A DNA stretch of 64,000 nt, from positions 186,001 to 250,000 of the forward strand of contig NC_030998.1 in the NCBI RefSeq assembly GCF_000149955.1, given 5' to 3'. The stretch is from Fusarium oxysporum f. sp. lycopersici 4287 (Eukaryota; Ascomycota; Sordariomycetes; Hypocreales; Nectriaceae). A program made the position numbers and the translations under genes. Below the pieces are notes generated by a model. It was not told the origin of the DNA and made no database searches. It saw nothing but the letters and a program-made list of their open reading frames with translations. Below, piece by piece: positions 23,001 through 34,968 of this stretch. How positions within the stretch are numbered: the stretch's first letter is position 1; every line of letters begins with the position of its first letter.

Positions 23001-25541
23001 CTTGAGAATGCTTATGGTCCTGCTCGGAAGATGGATGCTCCTTCGACGCAGGTGGTGAAGGCTCCTCACCACTTGATCATGGGAGAGGTAGGAATTCTGG
23101 AGAGTCTGACTATGGCGCAAGATGACGCATACACCGCAATTCCAGATGGGCATGTTCTTGTCGAGGTGAAGGCTGTCGGACTTAACGAACGGGTAAGTAC
23201 ATATGTCTTCTCTGTCCACAGTTGATCTAACATTGCACTAGGATGGATTCATCGCCCAAGGGTCTCTTCCAGCGACATCATTCGGCCGCGAGTGCTCAGG
23301 TGTCGTCACAAGTTGCGGCGCTAACGTCGCATCATTCAGCCCTGGAGATCGTGTTGCGGTCATCGGCCAAGGAACTTTCACAACGCAGTACCTGGCACCT
23401 TCAAACTGCTGCAGAAAGATACCTGACTGGCTCTCATTCGAGGTAAGAGGAGTCCTGTTGCTACTGTGATTGAGCATGGCTAACCTTGGTGTAGGATGCG
23501 GCGGCCATTCCTACAAGCTTCGTTACTGCTTTGTACGCGCTGACTACGCCTGCCAGAGTATCAACAGGACAGGTATGTACCATGCCCACTTCAACAACAG
23601 GCAATATTAACTCAGGGACAGAAAATACTCATCGCTAACGCATCTTCCACCCAAGGCGTCGCCCTCATTAAGATCGCAACAGCGCTGAAGCTTGACGTCT
23701 ACGCTGCCATCAGCGACGCAACCAACAAGCCCCTCCTCACCAGACTCGGACTTCATTCTGCCAAGATCTTTGTAAACCCAACCAACACCAGCCGTTCCAG
23801 CGTCTCTCGCTCCACGACTTTCCAAGCGTACAAGCTCGTGTTGAACACCAAGTCCGGTCAATATGCAGACTTTGCTCACTTGGTTGCGAACCGTGGAACT
23901 TATATCGAGATTGCATCAGGTGAAACCTCTGGAGATGAGGTTTATCTTGCACCGAATAAGAATGTCATGTTTGCTTCTGTTGATTTGGCGGATGCTTACC
24001 AGGAGGACAAGCAGGATCTCGGAGAGTAAGTGATCGGTTGTATTCGTGCCTAATCCCCAATAGCTGACCTTTTTATTAGCTTGCTTGACCAGGTGATTGA
24101 CTGGGTTGAGAAGCGGGAGATTGATGTTGACACTTCGGTCTCGGTGACTGGACTTGACTCTATTCAGTCAGCCTTTTCATCACTTGTAGAGGGTAATCAG
24201 CAAAAGCAGGTTGTATCACTCACGAATTCCGACGATCAGCAATTGATCAAGGTAAGTGTTTTCACTCTCTCAACGACAAGGCTGTATCTAATCGTGATCT
24301 AGACACGACCCAAGACTTCTCGCTTCAACCCCCACAAGACCTACATCATCACAGGCGGTCTCGGTGGTCTAGGCCGTGCCATTTCAGTCTGGATGGCTAG
24401 CTACGGCGCTCGACACATTATTCTGGCCACTAGCTCTGTTGCCCGGGCCTCAGAGTCTGGTGACCTTCTGCAGCAACTTTCATCATACGGCTGCAATGGT
24501 AGAGTTGAAGTTTGCGACGTCGGTGACCCCGAGGCTGTTGAGCGCCTTGTTGCTTCCATCGATACTCCTGTCGGTGGAGTTATTCACTCTGCGTTGAAGC
24601 TTAGCGTAAGTTTACTCGATGGCATTCATGGATACCTATCTAACTTTAACTAGGACTGCTTCTTTGAGGATATCACCCTGGAAGACTTTGATGCCGTTTT
24701 TGGTCCAAAGGTCAATGGCTCGCTGAACCTCCATAACTCCCTCATCAACCAAGACCTCGACTTCTTTGTCATGCTCAGTTCAGGCTGTGGAGTCTTAGGT
24801 AATGAGGGACAGTCGAACTACGCAGCAAGCAGTACTTTCCTCGACACCTTTGCTCGGTATCGTCAAAGCCTTGGACTTCCTGCCTCATCTGTTGATCTCG
24901 GGTTTGTCGAGGACGTCGGGAACATCAGCGAGCGTCCTGAGATCCAGGCTTCTCTCTTGTCTCGTGGGCTTAGACCCATCACGGTGAGAGACGTCCTACG
25001 TGTCGTCGAGGGTGCTATCGCAACAGGTTCACCCAAGAATCCCAACATCAACGACTCTATCTACGATAGCTTCGTCCAAAGCCAGATTGTTCTCAGCTTT
25101 GGCATGATCGACAAAGCCACAGCAGAATACCAGTCTTGGGCTCAAGATGCAAAGTTTGGCCTTTTGAGATCTCGCGCTGCTGACAACGCAGCTCTTGACT
25201 CCGATGCTGATAGCGGCGAGAGTGCAGTCCAAACAGCTGTCAAAGCCTTCCGAAACACTCTCGGTCGTTTAGGTGATGCACCTGAAGGCAAAGAAGCAGC
25301 TTTACAGCCCTTCGTTTGCACTGCTCTTGTTGCCAAGCTGGCGCAAGTACTGTCGATCAAGGTTGCCGATATACAGCCTTCAAGATCGGCGATTCAGTAC
25401 GGAATGGATTCGCTTATTGCGATTGAGGTTCGATCTTGGGCGCGATATGCGTTCCAGATTGATTTGCCTATTAATGATTTGACGAACCCGTACAGTATTC
25501 AGGATCTGTCGGCTAGGGTTTCTAGAATGATTGTTGGATAA
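17094..25541 (+). pseudogene. Highly reducing polyketide synthase, AT domain broken by clustered frameshifts
   Basis: Type I reducing PKS, order KS-AT-DH-MT-ER-KR-ACP. KS (about 17094-18550) has DTACSG and His in CHGTGT and NVGHSE. A TNG/VNG-rich linker follows. AT (about 18960-19930) has GHSGGE. DH (about 20200-21220) has the DH-Q His and Asp in HPAMMD. MT (about 21700-22400) has LEIGAGTGG. KR has GGLGGLG and Ser/Tyr in SNYAAS. ACP has YGMDSL. Introns: 17618-17669, 17979-18026, 18247-18296, 18421-18471, 19150-19202, 20309-20357, 20659-20708, 21995-22047, 22145-22196, 22223-22271, 23193-23241, 23443-23494, 23573-23615, 24026-24079, 24252-24302, 24606-24653; one exon is 26 bases. Between 19570 and 19751 the frame changes about five times, with in-frame stops around the catalytic His (AYHTS). 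The ER cofactor motif is degenerate. Either a recent pseudogene or a local assembly fault. Confidence 0.88.
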
Positions 25542-25906
25542 ATATGATGAGTCTCTTTGGTGTTTGGGTATACTACAGATTGGGGTGGCTCTTGTCTTTT
25601 TGTTTTTTCCCTGTTTGAAGTTTCCTTACGTGCATTTTCTTTTGTTGTAGCTTCACGATATTTATGACACGTCAATTGAATACATCTCTTGCTTCTGAGA
25701 TCATATGCTTTCCGCATAGCTGTATTCATCTATGTATAGGCCCTTTATAAGATATCTCTCCCTGCTCATAATCACGCCTGAGACCAACCCTCGCAGCCAG
25801 CGAGCCAAAAGTTAATGCTATGTAACACCAAAAATATGCAATTCAGTCCCATCAAAGGGTCTAGTCTCGAGACTTGATATTTCGTAACCCAACACGACAT
25901 CTATCC
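25542..25906. other. Tail-to-tail intergenic region
   Basis: The PKS and the methyltransferase gene converge here, with 365 bases between their stop codons. It holds 3' UTRs; no gene or strong hairpin was seen. Confidence 0.5.
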
Positions 25907-27665
25907 TCATCGTGGCATAGAAGATTCCGACATAGAAGTCGACACTGACGCCGAGACTGAAGCTGGCGCGGAATTTGATGGTGTGGATGAACCAGGTGAC
26001 GGCTTTTGAGCACATATCGTTATTCTGCATCGTTGGTAAGCGACAGCCCTTGTAACAAATGAGAAGTTTGGTACTCACAATGTCATAAATGAATGGTATT
26101 TTGTGTTCCCAATCTCTTTCTTCACATCCACCAGAAACTTCTTGACCTGCTCCGGCGACCAACCCAAGCCTTGTGTAAAAACGGGCATCGTCAACGGCTC
26201 AAGAATAAACAACCAATTCTGCGTCATAAGATGCCCTATGCGTTGTAACTTCTTCCCAGGATAGCATGCATTCGTCGGCGCTCCGTGTCTCGTCTCGATG
26301 ATGCGCTCAAACCCGGCTTCTTGTAGGAAGGGTTTGAATTTTTCCGGGTATTTCAGTGTTGTGCCAAAATTCCGCATCCCTTGCTCCAGTAAATCATTCC
26401 ATCTTCGGAATGCGGTGCCGTTTAATGAGTGGTTCGGTGATTGTAGGATGGCGATCCATTCTGTGAACTCAACCCATCCTCCTGGCCTCAAATTGTCAAA
26501 TGCCGATTGGACTAACTTCCTCTTATCTCCAATATCGCCTAGTTGTCGGACGTGAATGAAATCGAAGTTGCCGCCATTGAAAATATCCCAGTCGTGTGTG
26601 ATATCGAATGTTTTAAAGCTGCAATTGGATTTTGTATATGGTGGATGGACTGGTTCAATATCGACGCCTAAAACAGAACAGGAAGGGTATTTCGTGGCTG
26701 CCAAACGTTAGCGTCAGTAACAGAAAGGCGATGAAGCCTGAGGCGTACCAAATTCCTATAGCATCAATGTCAGCAAAATTTTACATCATGAGATTCCTTG
26801 AGAGCTTACCAATGCCCATGTTCCAGGTCCAGTACCGACATCAAGCACCCGCTTCGGCCTTGACGTTATCGGTGATAAGTGAAGTCCCTTGAAGATATTG
26901 ATGATAACGGTATGTTGAATGACTAAGCGCAATCTTATCAGTAAATCCGCGGGTTAAAGAGTACCGAGGCCATGGCATCATACCATTTCTGTCTTGTTCT
27001 TGCTAAACCGAAAGCGTATTAGTATCCGAGTACCCGTATCGTTATCACAACGTGTGATTGCAACATACCTGGCTGTTCGGCACCAAACCGTACCCTGTTC
27101 GTCGTCGTTTGGTTAATTCTCGGATGCTAATGTGAAGCAGGGGAGGGGGAAAACGAACGAACAGAGGATTTGGTGAATTTGGCGACGAATGCTTGGAAGA
27201 ACCGTTTGGACCGCGACCCACTGAGACACATTAGCATGGGCGCAAACAACGGAGCCAACCCACCAATCAGTGAATCAGTCTGTGAACCGATTCTGAGACT
27301 TACCGTTCCATAGGCTTGTAACTCGTAACAAACTCATCCGAAGAATCAGAGGATTCCTCTACACTGTTCGTCTTAACGACATGGTCCTCCCTTGCAGCCG
27401 CCGCCGGGGAGAGCGTTTGCCGGTCCCATCCGCCTGAGCGTCGGGTAACAGGTGTCCCGGGGAGGCCCCCTGTCTGAATCTGGCTGTCGCTAGACACGCT
27501 AGAGGCGTAGTTCGACGACGATGAGGCGGTGAGAGTCGTCTGTGCAGGGGGTCTTGCCATGGCTGACGACTGTAGAAATTCCGTGGACCCCCCGCCAGCG
27601 CCAGCACCGCCGCCGCTGCGAATCGAGCTCGAGTCGCGTCCATTGTTGTCCATCGAGTGAGCCAT
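25907..27665 (-). CDS. LaeA-like SAM-dependent methyltransferase
   Basis: About 431 residues from seven exons on the minus strand: 27665-27304, 27126-27069, 27002-26984, 26922-26810, 26755-26749, 26697-26079, 26024-25907. The first 115 residues are low-complexity Ser/Gly/Thr. Then come GYGLVPNS, QEQDR and IQHTVI, the lead-in common to LaeA-type proteins, and motif I, VLDVGTGPGTWAL, joined through a 7-base exon to EFATKYPS. SVLGVDIEPV (motif II), FIHVRQLGD and LRPGGWVEF complete the Rossmann-fold landmarks. LaeA-family members act in the nucleus on secondary-metabolite expression or methylate small molecules; the Ser-rich N-terminus is compatible with a regulatory type, but the choice is open. 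Exon joins were made by frame and homology pattern, so the two smallest exons are less certain. Confidence 0.82.
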
Positions 27666-29554
27666 TTTCGTTGCTAATAAACACGCGGGCCGCGCCGAAG
27701 CCTAACAGCTTGGGGTTTTTTTTTCGTCGTTCGTCTCCCTTTTTCTTTGCTAAATTATTTTAGTTTGACAGACGGTGTCGATTTGAGGAAAGGTAAAAAT
27801 AAATAAATGGAATAAAAATAACTTTTGTCGGTAGTCAGACCTGCCTGCTTGCTGCAAGAAATGTATGCAGTTCTGACGTCGTCGAGTCAAAATGGCACAG
27901 CAGAGCCAACAACAGCACACAAGACACGGGACGGAAAACCTGCGCTGGATGGGGTCATGCTACTCTTCTATGTAAAAAAAGAGAGAAGAAAAAAAATGTT
28001 CCCCGACGCTGGCTGTGTTGGGTACCGAGACGGCTGAGAGCACCCTTGTTTGTTTGTCTCGTTCTCTGACGGATCATCAAAGTGCTAGCCCTGTCAAGTT
28101 TAGCTTAGTGCCCTCAACTGACAAACGGCTCGTTAGCTCTGGCCCGCACTTTAGAGTTTGTCACATTGCGGTAGCATTAGTTTCGAATCCGTCACATAAT
28201 GAGTGACTGGGTATTAATAGGCGTTGTTTTCTCGCATGTTTGCTCTGTGGTCTCGGGCGCAGAGAAAATCCCGAAATCGCGAGTATAAAAATTCACTGAT
28301 CTTCAGTCGGTTCTTTTTCAGCCACCGAAGTCTGAGGACGATTATACAATAATAATTGTAGGTAGGAGATCAATAACTTCAGGTACAAGATTTCATGTTA
28401 TTTGTTGTCTCGTCTCCTTGGCACCTTATGCTGTTTGCTTCAATTTAATTGTTTATTGGTTGTCGTGTGATCGCGTGACCTATATCCAGCTCCTCCCAGG
28501 TGCTCTGGGCTTCAACAGCAAACGAGACTGGCAACAGTCTCTGCCCATTGTCTACAGGCTACACTTTCCTCTTGATTGGTGTGTGTAATGATTTATGGCT
28601 TATTTTGTTTATTATTGTGCGATCGTGGAGCTTATCGTAGAATCCTTTTATTTCTCGTCGGTGTTTTAAATACATCGGACCTCGATAGCTACCCTGAGGC
28701 CAGCGTATTATCTCCACCCAAGTACATCAAGGCCAAAGGCTCTCGCAACTTAATTAAACAATCCAGTGAAGAAGTTAAAATTGTATGCCGAAATATCTTA
28801 AGAAGAAGGAAATATAGATTCAAGGAGCTTATACGTATAAGTTAACTTAGGTTAATATTATTATAATATTAAAGCTTATATTAATGTATCTTAGTTGCAC
28901 ATAAAAACAGCAGAGTCAGCAATAGGATGTGATGTATAGCCAAGTAAAATATTAATATACTACTCTAGCACTTAGATATAGTAATCTATATAAATGTCTT
29001 TTTTATCCAGATTAAACACGTCCCTCGCGGATAGTGCTCTTATGCCATAAACACTATTAAGATGCAATTTAGCAGGGGTTTATATGTTATATTAAAAGTA
29101 AGTCTGCACTCATAGGAGCACTAAGGTCCTGAAAGAGGATATCAAGGAAACAGACACATAAAGGAGTTAGGTTAGCTTTAAAGCATTTATAAAAAAATGC
29201 ATATTACATTCAGAGTTCTCAAGCAACGAGCATAGCCTGATCTTGTAACTAAAAAACTACTTATAGAAACATTAAGTCCCTTACTTAGGCTATGCCATCT
29301 TGTTATGCAAGCTCTACTGAAACTAATTACATAAGGAGACGTGCTGTATTGTCGGAATGCTATAAATCCGAATTACTTATACATCGCATCGGGTATTAAG
29401 AATGCCGCTTGTCGAGGGTCATCTCCCTAACAGGTTTGGCAGGAGTTCAAAAGTCTAGTTCAAGTATATACGTAAATCTTATGAAGATCTGAGCTTATGA
29501 AGTACCCCCCAAGGGTTTCTGGCTGGCATCCATGACTCATATATATATGTATAA
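27666..29554. other. AT-rich gene-poor stretch left of the assembly gap
   Basis: The first part is the methyltransferase promoter (poly-T near 27720). From about 28840 the base composition becomes strongly AT-rich with many TA steps and no credible ORF, as in RIP-affected or subtelomeric DNA of Fusarium. It ends in an ATATAT run directly at the gap, which may explain why assembly stopped. Confidence 0.55.
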
Positions 29555-29752
29555 NNNNNNNNNNNNNNNNNNNNNNNNNNNNNNNNNNNNNNNNNNNNNN
29601 NNNNNNNNNNNNNNNNNNNNNNNNNNNNNNNNNNNNNNNNNNNNNNNNNNNNNNNNNNNNNNNNNNNNNNNNNNNNNNNNNNNNNNNNNNNNNNNNNNNN
29701 NNNNNNNNNNNNNNNNNNNNNNNNNNNNNNNNNNNNNNNNNNNNNNNNNNNN
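29555..29752. other. Assembly gap (198 N)
   Basis: A run of 198 undetermined bases. The true missing length is unknown. It separates the PKS-side block from the NRPS-side genes, so the physical linkage of the two halves depends on scaffolding. Confidence 0.99.
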
Positions 29753-30346
29753 TGATCTGCAAGCTATGCAGTCAGCTGATCGTCGGGGCAAAGTACCCAT
29801 CGGATCCTGCACGCCATTTAAGGATCCCGATCAAGACCGCCCCCGTGGGTTTATGAGTAAGTATTCTATGTTTAATTATACCCTGAATAGTTATTGGATC
29901 GATCTTGTGTAGTAATAAGATCTTTAATGTGGTAGGTAGAAGGGCCATGCTGCATGCTAAGATACAAGATCTGATAGGATGCTGAGAAGCAACCCACTCC
30001 ATCTTGAACTGTCCATAAGTCCCGTTAGTACCCAGCAGTCCTTATCTTGTAGCTTAAATCCACGCCAAAGCTGCACTTTCATTACGCCGGAGCCCATTGT
30101 ACAGGACTATATACTCGACTTCACGACTAAGAACTCGAGCACGACAGCGCCATATTATCCCGGGCTGTACCTATCTGTCTTCGATGAAATGTTTCAAAGG
30201 TCGACCCCCTATCTCTTGTCTTTAGAAAAGCACGGTTCGCTGAGCCGCACGCCAAAACACGATGATATCAACAGTTGGCAATCAAGCCTTGTGGACCTGT
30301 CTCCCACTTCAGCGATCTGTAACCACTCACGAGACTTGACCGATGT

Positions 30347-31566
30347 ATGATATCGACAGTTATCAAATCCTTGGCCACAACTGAAGCTGATTTGGCACAG
30401 TATTTGCAGCTTATCCTGACAGCAAGGGTACATGAGGTGGCCAGCCCTACCCCTTTGACAAAAGCACATGGACTCAGTGAAGAACTTGGATGCAATGCCA
30501 TGTTCAAACGAGAAGATACACAACCTGGATATTCCTACAGGCTGAGGGGGATATATAACAGAATGGCCAACTTAGATAAGGAACAGAGGTGGAAAGGCGT
30601 GATAACATCTTCTGCGTGTAAGTTAAGTCCCAGAGTACGCAAGCCCGTATCTAAAATCTCATAGCTGATGCCCTAGCTGTATCATACGCGGCAAAGGAGT
30701 TTCGAACGCCATCGATAATCACTTTGCCAGAGCATACTGCAAAAACCAAGATCAAGGAACTAACACGTCTCGGGAGTACGGTGAAGTTGCACGGACTGAG
30801 TGCCGATGCCGCGAAGGAGGAGTCCTTGCGGCTGCAATCACTTCATGACCTGATTGCCATTCCTCAACCTGGAGATGAATATGTCATCGCAGGTCACGGG
30901 ACTATCGGACAAGAGATAATACAGCAGACGATTCCCTCTCAAGTCCAAGCGGTCTTCTGCCCGATTACTTGCGGAACTTTGATAGCGGGCCTAGGCATAT
31001 ATATCAAGCGCATCGCTCCCCAAATTAAGGTCATCGGAGTGCAACTCCATGATTCAGCAGACATCTCCCGGCTGATACACTACAGAGGACAGTCGAAGCT
31101 GGAAGAGCACCTGCTATCGAGAAAGATCTGCCCAAGAGTCGCCCGCATTTGCAGCGATGTGATTGATGACATAGTTCATGTCACTACGACCGAGGTCTTG
31201 ATAGCAACAAAGAACATATACGAAGACACACGGCAACTTCTAAACACAGAAGGCACACTAGCTGTTGCTGGGATGAAGAGCTGGATTACGTCGAATGGAC
31301 TTGTAGGTTCAGAAAAAGACTTTATTGCGATCACGTCAGAGGCTCAACTCGACTTTTCGGAGATATCGTTTATTGTCAAACAGGCCTCGTTGGCTGAGAT
31401 GGCGATGGGGAGCCAGAATGATAGTGGACTAGAATTATTGATGCATAGTGCAGGCACAGCATCGACTTGTGCCGGTGATGGATGGTCCAGCAGTACGACT
31501 GTCGTTGGGACTGAAACCTCCACCAGCTTTACATCTGATGTTGACGCGAGACTTTGGAATAGTTGA
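30347..31566 (+). CDS. Threonine dehydratase-like protein lacking the PLP lysine
   Basis: Two exons (30347-30617, 30665-31566) give 390 residues of fold-type II PLP enzyme architecture. The start region resembles biosynthetic threonine deaminase (YLQLILTARVHEVASPTPL, FKREDTQP). However, the usual SFKLRGAY motif reads SYRLRGIY, with Arg where the Schiff-base lysine should be. The SAGNHAQG loop reads SSASDALA, and the glycine-rich phosphate loop is replaced by CPITCGT. The C-terminal ACT-like regulatory domain is absent; instead a Ser/Thr-rich tail ends the protein. Several catalytic motifs have diverged while the frame stays open, so a non-catalytic or altered-function paralogue is more likely than a simple dead gene. 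It lies just right of the gap and may be a cluster or accessory gene. Confidence 0.8.
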
Positions 31567-32194
31567 TACAAGCAAAGAGCATATAGAAACTTCTAGCTAG
31601 GAGCAATTACACTAAGTGATATTGCGTGCTGTGTAGTTTAAGGTATAGTCTTTGTGAGGGTGATAATTATAATCGCTATAACCTGTTTAAGGGACTAACG
31701 CTATGTGATCTTATTGTGACTGAAGGTTTGTAAGACTGATATGAGATCCAAGCTTATAAATATCTGCAAGAATAAATGCTTGGCGCTGCATGTGTTAACT
31801 ACATCTAGAAATACGCTGCGCTGGGCTTGCTGACAGCGCACCTGCAACAAGATTATGTCACGGTCACGCGCCTCATCCCGAGCCTAAACCTGAGATCAAG
31901 AACGTAAATATTAAGCATATCTTAGATTGAGATGTATGTTCACAATTGTAATTGTTTGGCCCACCTTTGTAATTATTACAATCTCTTATTAAGAAGTTGA
32001 ATAAGCCTCGATTTTGGGTTGAAGATCTCGATCAAAGGATAAGTTGAGTCTGCATCTCGATCTCATTATCTAAGATTGCCGAGTTTACGATAAAATATAT
32101 AAAAGGGTATATGTCTCTCCTATAACAGAAGATATTATAGCCTTAACCCAAGCACACACATTTTTACACCAACTCAACCACGATTCATTTCACA
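31567..32194. other. AT-rich intergenic with promoter of the AttH-like gene
   Basis: No ORF is supported. A TATA-like element, TATATAAAA, occurs at 32096-32104, about 90 bases before the start codon of the next gene. Confidence 0.5.
32096..32104 (+). promoter_or_regulatory. TATA-like element
   Basis: TATATAAAA, 91 bases before the ATG at 32195, a suitable distance for a core promoter with a short leader. Confidence 0.45.
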
Positions 32195-33335
32195 ATGAGG
32201 ACCAGCCTGTTCCTTTTGGCAATCTCGCCAGCGGCTGTTCTCTCAGGCGTCACACCTCCTGTTCGCCCCCTCCTACCTCCTGATAATGCAAACCTCACCC
32301 TCAATGGCGCAGTGAGTACTTTTCGATCCTCCCATCAGAAGCTTCACTGACATTCTCCAGATCGACTGGTACCCTCTAAACTTCAACATCTCCGACTCTC
32401 AACACAAAGGATGGACTCAAATCGATGGCTCGTTCTGGATCAACGCATTTATCCATGGCTCCAATGGCCACGATTACTACATCGCCTCTCACTTGATGAG
32501 TTACGCTTCCGATATCGAAGGCTCTAAGCCAGTGTACCGGGCATCAGTGCTTGATCTGACCGATCCCACGATCTTCCACAAATATGATCGAATCGCTCCG
32601 GAAAACACTACTTTTTGGACTAGTGATGGTGATTTCCGGGCCAACTTTGAGGATTATGGGATGGAAACGATTGATAAGAACCCGTTACATGGTCTTCGCA
32701 CTTATAGTTCCGTGGAGAATGTCGAGTTTGACTTTGACTTCTATTTCACGTCTCCAATCTTGCTCAACGCAGCTCTCGGGTCTTACCAAGTCGGAGGGGG
32801 ACTTGGCTGGGAGTGGTCAGTTCCAAGAGGACGCACTGAAGGCTCGTTCAGAGTCAATGGCAAAAAGGTTGACATTGTCCCCGAAAAGTCCTTCTCATGG
32901 TATGATAGGCAATTCGGCTCACTTCAAGACTCCTTCGATTGGATTATGTTACATTTCGAAGAATCAGAATGGCTGGGTATCTCGATTATGTGTGCTTGGA
33001 AGTGGGAGGACCGTGTAGACGGCCCGAAGATGTTTGCTACGGTCAGAAGCTCGCTGTACGGTCGGGACTCTGTGGTTCCTATAAACCTGACGGCGTCGAC
33101 TACCAACGTCTGGATATCACCGGATACAGGGCTTGAGTATCCGCAGGAGTGGACCATCCAGTTGGAGGATATGGAACTCCTCGTTACGAGCCCTAGGCCT
33201 GATCAGGTTATCGAGGCCGATGAAGATACCGGGTTTCCATCGCAGTTCAGTGGTTATGTCAACGTGTTGGCTACCAAGGCGGGATGTATTCCAGTCAGAG
33301 GATTTGGCGCAGTTGATCGCATGAAGATCGAATAG
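32195..33335 (+). CDS. Secreted AttH/CrtC-fold protein, kievitone hydratase or Diels-Alderase-like
   Basis: Two exons (32195-32311, 32361-33335; intron 49 bases) give 363 residues. The first about 18 residues are a signal peptide (basic MRTS, hydrophobic core, small residues before a VTPPV mature start). Several N-glycosylation sequons (NLT, NIS, NTT) fit secretion. The body has features of the AttH/hydroxyneurosporene-synthase-like two-domain lipocalin fold: a WINAFIHGSNGHDYY-like opening, the central GWEWSVPRG and SWYDRQFGS motifs, and FDWIMLHFE. Known relatives include secreted kievitone hydratase of Fusarium and intracellular Diels-Alderases of PKS-NRPS clusters. The signal peptide favours the secreted hydratase side, such as phytoalexin detoxification, but a cyclase role cannot be excluded. 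Confidence 0.82.
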
Positions 33336-33709
33336 TCACTACGTTATTGGTTTGCACAGGCTTCAACAACTGGTTTACGAGGTGCTAGATTGGCAAGCTT
33401 TTCAGACTCCCATCTGGATAATAGCATTGAATACAACCTGTAGTTATCACTCAAACCAGATAGATATATACAATTGAGATGCTGGCAACTAATCATTTTA
33501 CCTTCTCGAGACACTTTGGTGAGCTAAAGATAAGCCGTAAGTCAACATGCTAATCGGGGTATAATCTCCCCGAGCTTCGAAGTACATTGTAAAAGGCTCG
33601 GAGTAAACCACGTCTCGGGATCGATCCTGCTCGATATAAAATACATCAAGTATTTAGCGTGGAACGTCAATCTCAAGAACCTACACATCACGCTGTAACA
33701 GATAACGCC

Positions 33710-34492
33710 ATGACGGTACCAAAGGACTTGGCTCTGCCAAACTTCGATGCTGTGTTTATGCAGGTTCGTGTTTATGACTATTCTATTTCACGCAGAGGAG
33801 AATTATATACTAATAAAATAAAGAACAACCAAGAGAGCGATTCTCAAGACCCAATCCAAGCCCTGGTAAGAAGCCTATTTATATTCGAGATCTTCTCCCC
33901 CATTGTCTAGACATCTTGTACAAGTCTTGAGATCACTAACTACTTCCCGTTTGAATGAGTATAGCAAGGCGTGCCTTATGCCATCCGCAAAGTCATAAGC
34001 ATAGCCAAGATCAAGATTCACATCCTCGTGGAACCCGTTGACCCAAGCAATGCATCCTCACACTACCGCTTCAAGCTTACATCTTCCGTCATGGGCCTCG
34101 GCATCATTGGCGCTGCACCTCTACGAGCCGTTGGCTTTCAGACTGACAACACTGACGTGCGCGTGATGGATGGGATTGAGCAGGAGAAAGACGAGCCCAT
34201 GATTGGCAAGACAAAGAGTCGCATTTGGATGTGCACTCTGGAGGAATTGATGAAGGAGCCTAATAGTATCGGCGAGGTCGCTGAGTTTCTCAAACAAGGC
34301 TGGGAGGGTTATGATGAGAAGACATCAAAGGTTGTTCGGATTAGCATCAAGAGTGCGGGGCCTAGTAGCGCTGAACCGTGGCAGAATGAGCAGGTTTGGG
34401 GGGTTCAGAAGGGAAGATGGACGGCGCGCGTTGCGTTTAGGAAGGGGAATGTCAGTGAGACTGCGCGTATTCTGTACGATTATGTCGCTTAA
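33710..34492 (+). CDS. Small conserved fungal protein, lipocalin-like fold suspected
   Basis: Two exons (33710-33865, 33965-34492; intron 99 bases) give 227 residues. The start MTVPKDLALPNF is the first ATG in frame; an upstream GTG extension is not needed. Exon 2 begins QGVPYAIRKVISIAKIKIHI and continues with alternating beta-type segments, a GKTKSRIW turn and a WGVQKGRWTARVAF stretch near the C-terminus, which recalls small lipocalin-like proteins found near fungal metabolite genes. No catalytic motif is visible. I do not recognise a named family with certainty. Confidence 0.62.
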
Positions 34493-34783
34493 GATCGCAG
34501 AAGACACGATGTCCATAATCTGTAAATATTCCTCACTAGGTACGCTCAATGCTGGTCTTCTCTGAATTTGAACCGAATAACAGCCCTATAGGCCCTGTGC
34601 AGTGTTCTCCAGTGGGCATTATAGTGGTCTGATGCACTGTGGTTACCATGGCATGGGGGCAACAGTGCTATGGTAGAGGCGACTCGGTGGCTCATCCACT
34701 GATTACAGGCAATACCTGCTGCAAATGCAGCCGATCTAACGTCTGCGCGACGTACAACGTTGACTGGAGTTTGCTGAGGGATG

Positions 34784-34816
34784 ACAGGATTAGGATTGCG
34801 GGATTACGGGATTTTT
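34784..34816 (+). repeat. GGATT-rich dispersed repeat, copy 1
   Basis: A degenerate tandem of GGATT units (ACAGGATTAGGATTGCGGGA...). Its last 15 bases, GGATTACGGGATTTT, recur exactly at 48650-48664, inside a similar GGATT array. It continues more loosely to about 34855. Confidence 0.55.
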
Positions 34817-34968
34817 GGAGTAAGCTGCAGGATTATAGGGATTGGCGGATTGTCTGCCCCCCAACAAAAGAGCGGACAAATTGGTGTCCGATCCCTAAAA
34901 TGACCTGAGAACAGTGACTTCCAGGCGCTTGCTGACGCAGCCAAGCCATTTCTCCCGCTGCATAACGC

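Noticed and set aside
22305..23219. A 304-residue minus-strand ORF
   Set aside because: It lies wholly antisense to the PKS MT-ER region, whose plus-strand frame is supported by domain motifs; no features of its own.
28120..28200. tRNA gene, from a B-box-like TTTCGAATCC near 28180
   Set aside because: No matching A box, acceptor stem or anticodon arm could be drawn.
29460..29912. ORFs that cross the N gap
   Set aside because: They are open only because N codons are not stops; no real sequence supports them.
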